Assembly (NCBI GenBank): GCA_041590075.1
Contig: JBFHUL010000072.1
Coordinates: 1 to 16,194 of the forward strand
DNA length: 16,194 nt
Direction: 5' to 3'
Origin: PZPK01 sp041590075
Lineage (GTDB): Bacteria; Pseudomonadota; Gammaproteobacteria; Pseudomonadales; Oleiphilaceae
The position numbers were made by a program, and so were the translations under genes. Shown here one piece after another: positions 7,124 to 14,514 of the stretch. Numbering within the stretch: position 1 is the stretch's first letter; every line of letters starts with the position of its first letter. The notes below the pieces were generated by a model. The model worked only from the letters and a program-made list of their open reading frames with translations. It was not told the DNA's origin and did not search any database.

Positions 7124-7992
7124 AAGGTATTGTTTTGGCCGGAGGTTCCGGCACGCGTTTGCACCCCATCACACTGGGTGTTTCAAAGCAGCTGCTCCCA
7201 ATCTACGACAAACCGATGATCTACTACCCGTTATCGGTGCTTATGTTGGCCGGTATTAGGGAAGTGTTGATTATCACCGCGCCGGAGGATCTCGATGCCT
7301 TCAAGCGACTATTGGGTGACGGTTCGCAATACGGTATTGCCATCGAATATGCGGTCCAGCCTTCTCCTGATGGGTTGGCGCAAGCTTTTCTGATTGGGGA
7401 ATCCTTTATTGGAAACGAGACGGTCTGTCTCGTGTTGGGTGATAATATTTTTTATGGTCAGGGGTTCAGCCCGCGACTCAAAAGTGCAGCGTCGCTTGAA
7501 AGCGGCGCAGTCGTATTTTCTTACCCTGTTAAAGATCCTGAGCGTTTCGGTGTGGTGGAGTTTGATGAAAACTTCGCAGCGCTATCGATTGAAGAAAAAC
7601 CGGAGAAGCCGAAAAGTCATTTTGCGGTAACGGGCTTGTACTTCTACGACAACCAGGTTGTCGATTATGCCAAACAAATAGAGCCGTCCGAGCGCGGCGA
7701 ACTTGAGATTTCATGTATTAACCAGCGTTATCTTGATGATGGCGCGTTGCGAGTTGAAGTGTTGGGGCGCGGTTTCGCCTGGCTTGACACAGGCACGCAT
7801 GAAAGCCTGATGGAAGCCTCCCAGTTTGTGCAAACCATTGAGCATCGGCAAGGGTTTAAGGTCGCTTGCCTTGAGGAAATCGCGTTCAGAAATGGTTGGA
7901 TTGACGCCCCGACGCTCCTGGCGATCGCTGAGCCGCTGAAAAAGACGGGTTATGGTCAGTACTTAACGGAGCTGCTCAATGAGCGCTGGTAA
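7120..7992 (+). CDS. rfbA: Glucose-1-phosphate thymidylyltransferase
   Basis: A 290-residue nucleotidyltransferase making dTDP-glucose from dTTP and glucose-1-phosphate, the first step of the dTDP-sugar branch. Seen are the nucleotide-binding signature LAGGSGTRLHPIT (6-18), KQLLPIYDKPMIYYPLS (23-39), the catalytic-site LVLGDNIFYG with Asp108, and the family segment RGFAWLDTGTHESLMEAS. The length is that of RmlA. The start is GTG, overlapping the rfbB stop by four bases (GTGA), so translation is likely coupled. The gene order rfbB then rfbA is common in O-antigen clusters. Its 3' end overlaps the start of the ketoisomerase gene by 14 bases. Confidence 0.97.
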   Translation: MKGIVLAGGSGTRLHPITLGVSKQLLPIYDKPMIYYPLSVLMLAGIREVLIITAPEDLDAFKRLLGDGSQYGIAIEYAVQPSPDGLAQAFLIGESFIGNETVCLVLGDNIFYGQGFSPRLKSAASLESGAVVFSYPVKDPERFGVVEFDENFAALSIEEKPEKPKSHFAVTGLYFYDNQVVDYAKQIEPSERGELEISCINQRYLDDGALRVEVLGRGFAWLDTGTHESLMEASQFVQTIEHRQGFKVACLEEIAFRNGWIDAPTLLAIAEPLKKTGYGQYLTELLNERW

Positions 7993-8413
7993 AGCAATGA
8001 GCGCGGTCGAACTGCTTCAGTTTCAGGACGTTACCGACCAAAGAGGTAGTCTGTTGGCTCTCGAGCAGTTGCGTAATATTCCGTTTGAAATCAAACGCGT
8101 GTACTGCATTTACGGTGTATCACCAAAGGAAGAGAGAGGCTTTCACGCCCACCTTGAATTAGAGCAGGTGGCTTTTTGTCTTTCGGGTAGCGTGACGATT
8201 GATGTTGAGTACAGCAAAGGGAAAGAGCGCTTTGCTCTAACGAACCCTGCTCAAGGGCTATATATGGGTGGCTTGGTGTGGCGCGAAATGAAGGCCTTTT
8301 CTGAGGATGCGGTGCTCATGGTGATCGCGAGTGATTATTATGATGAGGGCGATTACGTTCGCGAGTATGAGAATTTTAAAGTCCGTCTCAGTCGTTTGAA
8401 GGAGCAAGCCTAG
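7979..8413 (+). CDS. dTDP-4-keto-6-deoxyglucose 3,4-ketoisomerase (FdtA/QdtA family)
   Basis: A 144-residue cupin of the FdtA/QdtA (WxcM-like) family, which moves the keto group from C4 to C3 of dTDP-4-keto-6-deoxyglucose before C3 amination. Family landmarks are DQRGSLLALEQ (20-30), IPFEIKRVYCIY (34-45), the active-site RGFHAH with His56 and His58, LSGSV, GLYMGGLVWREM (93-104) and ASDYYDEGDYVREYENF. GGAG seven bases upstream supports ATG 7979, which overlaps rfbA by 14 bases; ATG 7997 is an alternative five bases after the rfbA stop. From memory, FdtA (galacto product) and QdtA (gluco product) differ at two positions, Arg/Tyr and His/Arg. Here these are Arg22 (FdtA-like) and Arg102 (QdtA-like), so C4 stereochemistry stays open. 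The neighbouring aminotransferase and acetyltransferase genes fit the role. Confidence 0.9.
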   Translation: MSAGKAMSAVELLQFQDVTDQRGSLLALEQLRNIPFEIKRVYCIYGVSPKEERGFHAHLELEQVAFCLSGSVTIDVEYSKGKERFALTNPAQGLYMGGLVWREMKAFSEDAVLMVIASDYYDEGDYVREYENFKVRLSRLKEQA

Positions 8414-8415
8414 CG

Positions 8416-8889
8416 ATGCCAATACATCGTTTGAGTGACGTGCATAGTAGTGTAGCGATTCCAGAGAGCACGCGCGTTTGGCAGTTTGTTGTTATTTTAC
8501 CGGGCGCCAAGATCGGCGCCGAATGTAATATCTGTGCCAACTGTTTTATCGAAGGTGATGTTGTGGTGGGCGACAACGTTACGATTAAGTCTGGTGTGCA
8601 GCTTTGGGATGGTATCCACATTGAAGACGATGTATTCATAGGCCCCAACGCCACGTTTACCAATGATGTTTTTCCGCGCTCAAAGACCTACCCCGACGCT
8701 TTCCCGCGTACCATTGTTGAGCAGGGGGCCTCTATTGGTGCCAACGCGACGATCCTGCCGGGTGTGCGTATTGGTCGTGGAGCGATGATTGGCGCCGGCT
8801 CTGTGGTGACTAAAGATGTTCCTGCTGAAAGTGTCGTTGTCGGTAACCCCGCTCGTGTGATCGGTCAGGTGGAGGACCGCAATGGTTGA
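8416..8889 (+). CDS. Hexapeptide-repeat N-acetyltransferase for a dTDP-3-amino-3,6-dideoxyhexose
   Basis: A 157-residue left-handed beta-helix acyltransferase. Hexapeptide-type repeats run from about residue 12 to 150 (ARIG-like turns such as GAKIGA, GDVVVG, DDVFIG, GASIGA, GVRIGR), interrupted by the loop NATFTNDVFPRSK typical of WlbB/FdtC/QdtC-like sugar N-acetyltransferases. It ends VVGNPARVIG, the usual terminal motif. By context it should acetylate the 3-amino group made by the aminotransferase that follows, using acetyl-CoA, to give Fuc3NAc or Qui3NAc. It starts two bases after the ketoisomerase stop; AAGGAG lies 11 bases upstream, a rather long spacing. Its end overlaps the aminotransferase start by eight bases. 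Family membership is firm; transfer of another acyl group is possible. Confidence 0.85.
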   Translation: MPIHRLSDVHSSVAIPESTRVWQFVVILPGAKIGAECNICANCFIEGDVVVGDNVTIKSGVQLWDGIHIEDDVFIGPNATFTNDVFPRSKTYPDAFPRTIVEQGASIGANATILPGVRIGRGAMIGAGSVVTKDVPAESVVVGNPARVIGQVEDRNG

Positions 8890-9997
8890 TTTTTTAAACC
8901 TGAAGAAAGTCAATCAGCGATATCGTGACAGGCTCGTGCAAGCGTGCACCGACGTCATCGATTCCGGTTGGTATATTCAGGGTAGGCAGTTGGAAACTTT
9001 TGAAGAAGCTTTTGCTGATTATTGTGGAGCAAAACACTGCATTGGCGTTGCAAGTGGTTTGGACGCGCTGACCTTAACTCTGCGAGCCTGGCTGGAAATG
9101 GGCAAACTGGAACCTGGCGATGAAGTGTTGGTGCCCGCAAATACTTTTATTGCCAGTGTGCTGGCGATTGTAGAGACGGGCTTGACACCAAAGCTGGTTG
9201 ATCCTGACCCGGATACCTTCAATATCTCTCTTACCGGTCTGGAAGGTGCCGTGACCGATCGAACCAGAGTGATTATGCCGGTGCATTTATATGGCCAGCT
9301 ATGCAACATGGAGCAGATCCCGCGTTTTGCGGCGCAACACGGATTATTGGTATTGGAGGATTGTGCGCAGGCTCATGGTGCCAATGATGGGAAAGCCAAA
9401 GTGGGTACGTTTGGCGACGCGGGAGCCTTCAGCTTTTATCCAGGAAAAGTACTGGGAGCTTTGGGGGATGGCGGTGCGATTGTGACTGGCGATCCTGCTC
9501 TTGCCAAGGTCTTAAAAACCCTTAGAAACTATGGTTCGCAACAACGCTATGCCCATGAGTATAAGGGGGTTAACAGCCGCCTAGACGAAATTCAGGCCGC
9601 TATGCTCAACGTTAAACTTGCGTTCCTGGACGAGGAGTTGGCGCTCAGACAAGCGGTTGCGAGACAATATATTCAAAATATTAATCACCCGCTCATTCAG
9701 CTACCTGATATTGCAAGCTGGACAGCACATGCTTGGCACTTGTTTGTTATTCGCACGCCTCACAGAGCAGCATTGCAGCAGCACTTTAGCAATCAAGGTG
9801 TCGAAACACTGGTCCACTATCCAGTGCCAATCCATCAACAAAAGGCTTTTTCAGAACTTTCAGATCAACACTATCCTCAAGCTGAAGCCCTAAGTTCAGA
9901 AATTTTGAGTTTGCCCATATCTCCGGTAATGGCACCTGATGAGGTGAAAAAAGTCATTGATGTAGCTAATGACTTTGAGCTGAAAGAGGGCCTCTGA
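8882..9997 (+). CDS. DegT/DnrJ/EryC1/StrS-family sugar 3-aminotransferase (FdtB/QdtB-like)
   Basis: A 371-residue PLP-dependent fold-type I aminotransferase acting on nucleotide-linked keto sugars. Seen are DSGWYIQGRQLETFEEAFADY (27-47), SGLDALTL (59-66), VPANTFIASVLAI, the PLP-ring segment LVLEDCAQAHGA (156-167) with Asp160, and the Schiff-base lysine Lys189 in FSFYPGKVLGALGDGG. NYGSQQRYAHEYKGVNSRLDE carries the RLDE motif of the family. Length is normal. GGAGGA five bases upstream supports the ATG, which overlaps the acetyltransferase gene by eight bases. Next to an FdtA/QdtA-type isomerase it most likely aminates C3 of dTDP-3-keto-6-deoxyhexose with glutamate as donor. It should not be read as a phosphonate transaminase: it belongs to the sugar operon on the opposite strand from the phosphonate genes. 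Confidence 0.92.
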   Translation: MVDFLNLKKVNQRYRDRLVQACTDVIDSGWYIQGRQLETFEEAFADYCGAKHCIGVASGLDALTLTLRAWLEMGKLEPGDEVLVPANTFIASVLAIVETGLTPKLVDPDPDTFNISLTGLEGAVTDRTRVIMPVHLYGQLCNMEQIPRFAAQHGLLVLEDCAQAHGANDGKAKVGTFGDAGAFSFYPGKVLGALGDGGAIVTGDPALAKVLKTLRNYGSQQRYAHEYKGVNSRLDEIQAAMLNVKLAFLDEELALRQAVARQYIQNINHPLIQLPDIASWTAHAWHLFVIRTPHRAALQQHFSNQGVETLVHYPVPIHQQKAFSELSDQHYPQAEALSSEILSLPISPVMAPDEVKKVIDVANDFELKEGL

Positions 9998-9998
9998 C

Positions 9999-10925
9999 AT
10001 GGCGCAGTTACCCAAGGTACTTGACGACGTTATCTATGTTTTTCTTGCCTATCGTCAAAGTCAGTACCTGCCGAAAACACTGACCAGTGCCATGCAACAA
10101 ACGGTATTTCCTTCTCGCCTCATTATTATGGATGATGCGTCGCCCGATGAGTCAGATGAGGTTATCAAGCAACTCATGAAAGAGGCGCCAGATGGCTTGA
10201 ATATTGACTACCAGCGCAACGAAAAGAATATTGGACTAATTGCGCAACTTAACAAGCTGGTGGGTAAGTTTCAGAAGAAATTAATTATCATCCAGGCAGG
10301 TGATGACGAGGCTTACCCTAACAGGGTTGAAGTAACCTATGAGGCTTGGGTGAACAACGGAAAGCCTTCACTCGTCTTGGCCAACTACGATGGGATTGAT
10401 TTGACGGGGAATGTTGTAGAGCCTTTTGAGGGCAAAAAGCCGCAAAAACCTTATTCACTGAAGCGTTTAATCAACCGCCGAGCGATGGTATTTGGGTGTT
10501 GTGCCGCGGTTGACTCTGAACTGTTCAATACTTTTGGCCCTATTCCCTCAACTGTCATTAATGAAGACAGAGTGAATGCTTTCAGAGCGATGTTAATTAA
10601 CGGCATTCATTACATACATCAGCCCCTTTTGCGCTATCGCATTGAGGGAGGCGTTTCCGCATTTAAAACCGAGACGGTGCAACAGAGATTGTCCAAGCTA
10701 AAGGTGGAGGCGGAGCGTGAAGCGCGAGATCTTATGTGTCATGTCGAAGATCTCAAAACGAGTGTCGGGAATGCTTCAGTAAGAGGGCGTCTACAATCAA
10801 GAAGGGCTTATTTGGATTGGGTATCCAGCCTGCATGGGCCGCCCAGCATATCTGATTTTTTGAAAGGTCTCAGGTTGGGAGTATCACCTAATCTGTTGAT
10901 GAAAATACGTAAGAAACTGCGGTAG
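9999..10925 (+). CDS. Glycosyltransferase family 2 protein
   Basis: A 308-residue GT-A fold glycosyltransferase. The N-terminal family-2 pattern is clear: VIYVFLAYRQSQYLPKTL, then LIIMDDASPDESDEV (aspartates for nucleotide binding), YQRNEKNIGLIAQLN, and the DxD-like IIQAGDDEAYPNR. A mid-protein INEDRVNAFRAMLINGIHYI stretch matches the usual ED-containing acceptor region. No membrane segment is evident, so it should act at the cytoplasmic face. It starts one base after the aminotransferase stop, with GAGGG eight bases upstream, and is the last gene of the sugar operon. It probably adds one sugar of the repeat unit, possibly the 3-acetamido-3,6-dideoxyhexose itself; this is inferred only from context. 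Confidence 0.88.
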   Translation: MAQLPKVLDDVIYVFLAYRQSQYLPKTLTSAMQQTVFPSRLIIMDDASPDESDEVIKQLMKEAPDGLNIDYQRNEKNIGLIAQLNKLVGKFQKKLIIIQAGDDEAYPNRVEVTYEAWVNNGKPSLVLANYDGIDLTGNVVEPFEGKKPQKPYSLKRLINRRAMVFGCCAAVDSELFNTFGPIPSTVINEDRVNAFRAMLINGIHYIHQPLLRYRIEGGVSAFKTETVQQRLSKLKVEAEREARDLMCHVEDLKTSVGNASVRGRLQSRRAYLDWVSSLHGPPSISDFLKGLRLGVSPNLLMKIRKKLR

Positions 10926-10972
10926 TTGAGCGGCTGATTTCAGGTCGCGTTTAGTGGATTCGACGACTGAGC

Positions 10973-12253
10973 TTAAGCAGTGTAAGCAGCGTCTTCTAGC
11001 ATGAATTGGGTGATTGCATGGGATGCGCCGAGCTCTGATTGTGGCAATATTTCACGCAATATCTCTTCACGCTTCTCTTTCAATGGGTCGCTGCCTTGTT
11101 TCAGCATGAGCAGCGTTTTCTCAAGTTCTGTTTCATTTTTTACCCAATAAAACCCCTCGGCAAGCTGGCCTCCTAACTCGTTAAAAACGTTTTTCTTGTG
11201 CGTGTATACGATGGGTTTACCGGTCACGAAAAATTCGAGCATCATGGATGATACGTCTGTGATCAAAACATCTGCTCTGTCGAATGAGAGTTTATAATTT
11301 GGGCTTTCATCCAAATGCTTCAGTGGTGATCTCTCGTAGTTAGCCTTCAGTGAGTTGATGTCCTCTTCAGTCAGTTCACCGGTGGATATAAAGTTTTGAA
11401 AACAAAGGGGGTGCGGACGCAAGGTTAAATGGATGTCGTCGCACCGTTTTTCTAATGTATCGAAGTAGTTGATGTACTCAAAAAAACTACAGCACGCGTC
11501 TTTTGTGTTCCAGCGTGGCGTCCAAAGAGCGTGCATGTGTTTGGATTTGGAAGTAGTTTTTGTCGGCCCACCAGTTAGCTTTTCCAGTTTAGGGTGACCT
11601 GTCGCGACTATTTTGAGCAGATTAAACCACGACTCTTTTTCAAAGCGCCTCTTTAAGTTTCCTGCTGTAATTTCTGCTTCTTTAAACGCAATATCGACAT
11701 ACTGAAAAAACGACTGCGGATGAAGTGTTTCGTCCACTTCGCCTTTAAAAAGAGAGGTCGCATACGGGATATAACAAATACTGAAATAATGATGTACGTT
11801 GCTTGCATCCCACTCGCGGGGGTATACGGAATAGGGTGTTTGGAAGAAGATATAGTCCGCTTCAAAATCCTGGGGTTTTTTCCACGTGTCAGAAGCGGCG
11901 TCATAAACGCACTCAACATTCAAATTTTTGGACTTGCCAAATTCGTACATGCCGGCATCTTTGAACTGGCCCGGCGCAAGAGAATTGTGTTGATACGGCG
12001 AGCAAAAAACTATTGGCGCAAAGGCTTCCGATGACTCCATGGCGCGGTAGACTGAATCAAACATGGACCATAGGCTTGGCTCATGGCAGAAAAAGATGAC
12101 CCGGATCGGCTCTTTCTTGAGGTTGCGAATCAAACGCCGGTTATGCCGGGTCTGTGTAGCATTGACCCTCACCGAGATTTCCAGCTGCCCCAGTTTTACA
12201 AGCTCTTTTCTGAATAAGGCTTTTTTCAGCTTGTCCTTAAGTTTCTTCGCCAC
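10973..12253 (-). CDS. CDP-glycerol glycerophosphotransferase-like protein; candidate phosphonotransferase
   Basis: Read from GTG 12253, this is a 426-residue protein of the TagB/TagF family, whose members transfer glycerol phosphate from CDP-glycerol with release of CMP. Family marks are IRVIFFCHEPSLWSMFDSVY near residue 50, ATGHPKLEKL near 230, the catalytic-type LRPHP near 280, and DVLITDVSSMMLEFFVTGKP (328-347). No membrane segment is seen; the Lys-rich N-terminus (AKKLKDKLKKALF) may bind membrane. The frame extends upstream to 12328, but GTG 12253 has a modest GGAA eight bases before it and overlaps the previous gene by only 17 bases. ATG 12295 is less likely. Coupled to genes for a HEP-making pathway with a cytidylyltransferase, it is inferred to move HEP from CMP-HEP to a glycan. 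Glycerophosphate transfer is the alternative, but no CDP-glycerol synthesis gene is visible. Confidence 0.85.
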   Translation of the reverse strand: MAKKLKDKLKKALFRKELVKLGQLEISVRVNATQTRHNRRLIRNLKKEPIRVIFFCHEPSLWSMFDSVYRAMESSEAFAPIVFCSPYQHNSLAPGQFKDAGMYEFGKSKNLNVECVYDAASDTWKKPQDFEADYIFFQTPYSVYPREWDASNVHHYFSICYIPYATSLFKGEVDETLHPQSFFQYVDIAFKEAEITAGNLKRRFEKESWFNLLKIVATGHPKLEKLTGGPTKTTSKSKHMHALWTPRWNTKDACCSFFEYINYFDTLEKRCDDIHLTLRPHPLCFQNFISTGELTEEDINSLKANYERSPLKHLDESPNYKLSFDRADVLITDVSSMMLEFFVTGKPIVYTHKKNVFNELGGQLAEGFYWVKNETELEKTLLMLKQGSDPLKEKREEILREILPQSELGASHAITQFMLEDAAYTA

Positions 12254-13382
12254 GGTACTTGTTCCAGGAGCCTTCCAGTATTTGTCGAATATCATCAAAA
12301 CTGATATTCGAGATGTTATTTCCCGCACGGCCAGGGGTCATGGTTTCCGGCACGATTTTCAGCAGCGCCTCTAAATTTGGCACGTACGCTTTGGCTCTTT
12401 CTGCAATGCGTAAAGAGTCGTCGAGTATCTCCAGCCTTTTTTCGAGATCTGACAGTCCAAGATCTCTCAATCTGTCAGTAAAATCTGCAGGCCCGTTAGA
12501 AAGATTAAACTTCAATACATGGCTCATGGTGAAGGCGCAAGCCAAACCGTGTGGAATGCCAAAGTGCGCCGTCAATGGATAGGAAATCGAATGGCAGATA
12601 GCCGTTCGTGTTTGACTGATAGCACTTCCTGCCAACACGCTACACTCCGCCATATCCCGACGAGCCTTCGAGTCGTTTTGATCTATTGCCAGTTGCTGAA
12701 GTGCGGATAATCCCACTTTGAGGGCTCGGCTAGCATGGCTGAGGGATATCGGATTTGCATTGTTATTCCAGATTGATTCGGCCGCTTGGTTTATAGCGTC
12801 AAGACCTGTATGAATTGTGGGCTCCAAGGGTAGATCATAGGTCAGCTCGGGATCGACGAAAGCATGCGCAGCGTAGATATGTGCTCCTGCTAAAGAATAC
12901 TTTTTCTTGTTACTGTGATCCCACACGGTCGAAAAGGGAGTGACCTCACTGCCTGTGCCAGATGTCGTTGGTATCAGGATTGCCGGAATGGCTTTGACAC
13001 TTGCGTGGACATCTGGATTCTTTATCAGTGTTAACAAATCTTTGTTTTTGAGTGCGTTCGCAAGCGCCAGAGAAAGTACTTTGGCTGCGTCCATCGCGCT
13101 ACCGCCGCCAAAGCCGATGACATAATCTAATTCAGTTGGACGTGTCGCGTTGATTTCGGATTGCAGATCCTGCAGATCAGGGTTGTTCTGTACAGAATCA
13201 ATCCAAGTGATCGTTGCTGCAGTGTCGACGTCCAATTCAGGATCATTTTCGAATTGGTGCCGCCCTCGCCTCGAACATACAATGAGGATGTTTTTGTTTG
13301 CTACCAGTTTTTTGAGCCCAGCACGGGATTTCGCACCAAAATGCAGGTTAACCGGATTATAGTAAGACCAATGTTCTGACAT
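12237..13382 (-). CDS. Iron-containing alcohol dehydrogenase, probable phosphonoacetaldehyde reductase
   Basis: A 381-residue group III (iron-type) alcohol dehydrogenase. The dinucleotide motif GGGSAMDAAK (92-101) and PTTSGTGSEVTPF (138-150) are clear. By comparison with FucO (Asp196, His200, His263, His277), the metal-site positions are Asp195, Gln199, His264 and His278, so one histidine is replaced by glutamine. Directly downstream of PEP mutase and phosphonopyruvate decarboxylase, it should reduce phosphonoacetaldehyde to 2-hydroxyethylphosphonate with NAD(P)H, as PhpC and FomC do. Reduction also helps pull the unfavourable mutase step forward. It starts one base after the decarboxylase stop and has no strong ribosome binding site, suggesting re-initiation. 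The enzyme class is certain; the substrate is from context. A transaminase for 2-aminoethylphosphonate is absent from this operon. Confidence 0.9.
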   Translation of the reverse strand: MSEHWSYYNPVNLHFGAKSRAGLKKLVANKNILIVCSRRGRHQFENDPELDVDTAATITWIDSVQNNPDLQDLQSEINATRPTELDYVIGFGGGSAMDAAKVLSLALANALKNKDLLTLIKNPDVHASVKAIPAILIPTTSGTGSEVTPFSTVWDHSNKKKYSLAGAHIYAAHAFVDPELTYDLPLEPTIHTGLDAINQAAESIWNNNANPISLSHASRALKVGLSALQQLAIDQNDSKARRDMAECSVLAGSAISQTRTAICHSISYPLTAHFGIPHGLACAFTMSHVLKFNLSNGPADFTDRLRDLGLSDLEKRLEILDDSLRIAERAKAYVPNLEALLKIVPETMTPGRAGNNISNISFDDIRQILEGSWNKYRGEET

Positions 13383-13383
13383 C

Positions 13384-14514
13384 TTAATGCCCGAGGTTTT
13401 GCATTAGGGCGAGCTTATTTTGCGCTGGTGAAGTAGTGGGGCGCCCCAAGTCGGACCGAGCCCCTTTCTGAACCATAATCTCAATCATGCTGCAGCCTTG
13501 CTGACTAGAGGATGCATCGTTTAAGGCTGAGATAATACCTTCCCGGCTGTTTACGCTGACCGCGCTGCTATAACCGACTGCTAAAGCGACAGCGGTCAAT
13601 GAAATGTCTTCTCCAACAGTTGGTTGGCCCCCCACTGAGTCGTGGGCACCATTATTTATGACGATGTGGGTCAGATTGTTACATCCACTTTGAGCGACGA
13701 TTCCAAGCGCGCCCAAGTGCATGATGACGGACCCGTCGCCGTCGATACAATAGATAGACCTTTCAGGGCGGTTCATTGCGATCGCAAGGGCAATGGATGC
13801 GGTGTGACCCATGCCGCCAACAGTGAGAAAGTCACGATCGTGGGATTGGTTGTTTTTTTCTCGAATTTCGAATAATTCTCTGGAGCACATCCCGGTTGTT
13901 GAAATGACGATGTCTTCTTCGTCTAGCTGATCCACAACGATGGCAATCGCGTCTTCCCTTTTCATGGGGTAATTGCTTGGCCGTTCTGATTGGAGCTTAT
14001 AAGGAGAGAAGCTTCCTTTTTTGACGAGAAGCACGACAGGGCAGGACTGCGAGATCATCACCTCGTACGCTTTGGCGATAATTTCTTTCGCCTCGTTTTC
14101 ATTAGATGGAAGCACGAATTGAGGCAGCTCCATTGCGTCCACCAATGGCTCCATTATTCGTCCCTGTTTGATATGTTGCGGCTCATCTTTGACGCCGGGT
14201 TCGCCTCGCCAGCCTACAAGAAGAAGCATTGGAATCCCGTAAACCTCTTTGTCGGCAAGTGACATAAGCGGATTGACGGCATTGCCTATTCCCGAATTTT
14301 GCATGTAAACCACAGCAGGTGATCCACTGGCTAAATAATGCCCTACAGCCATTGCTACCGCATTACCTTCATTGGCGGTAATGACGTGTTCGTTTGTACT
14401 GGAGTGATCGGTCACATAAGCACAAAAGTCCTTCAGTAGCGAATCGGGAACCCCGCAGAAAAAGTGCATGCCCAGTGCTTTGATCGTATCAAACGTTGAT
14501 TGTGGAGATAGCAT
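13384..14514 (-). CDS. aepY: Phosphonopyruvate decarboxylase
   Basis: A 376-residue thiamine-diphosphate enzyme that decarboxylates phosphonopyruvate to phosphonoacetaldehyde, the irreversible step that drives phosphonate synthesis. Its layout is that of Ppd: an N-terminal PYR domain with the cofactor-activating glutamate Glu49 in ITANEGNAVAMAVGHY, a YMQNSGIGNAVNPL segment (70-83), and a C-terminal PP domain with IDGDGSVIMHLGAL (257-270) and INNGAHDSVGGQPT (286-299) for ThDP/Mg binding. The last motif is near diagnostic for this enzyme. The length is typical. Its ATG shares the A of the preceding gene's TAA (TAATG), so translation is probably by termination-reinitiation. It is also called ppd, or fom2-pathway decarboxylase in antibiotic clusters. 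Confidence 0.96.
   Translation of the reverse strand: MLSPQSTFDTIKALGMHFFCGVPDSLLKDFCAYVTDHSSTNEHVITANEGNAVAMAVGHYLASGSPAVVYMQNSGIGNAVNPLMSLADKEVYGIPMLLLVGWRGEPGVKDEPQHIKQGRIMEPLVDAMELPQFVLPSNENEAKEIIAKAYEVMISQSCPVVLLVKKGSFSPYKLQSERPSNYPMKREDAIAIVVDQLDEEDIVISTTGMCSRELFEIREKNNQSHDRDFLTVGGMGHTASIALAIAMNRPERSIYCIDGDGSVIMHLGALGIVAQSGCNNLTHIVINNGAHDSVGGQPTVGEDISLTAVALAVGYSSAVSVNSREGIISALNDASSSQQGCSMIEIMVQKGARSDLGRPTTSPAQNKLALMQNLGH

Noticed and set aside
8882..9997. Reading the DegT aminotransferase as a 2-aminoethylphosphonate transaminase
   Set aside because: Its motifs (YPGK lysine, RLDE) are those of sugar aminotransferases, and it is embedded between sugar genes on the opposite strand from the phosphonate operon.
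10930..10948. Possible terminator stem GCGGCT/GGTCGC after the GT2 gene
   Set aside because: The stem relies on wobble pairs, has a 7-base loop and is followed only by GTTTAG, not a T-run.
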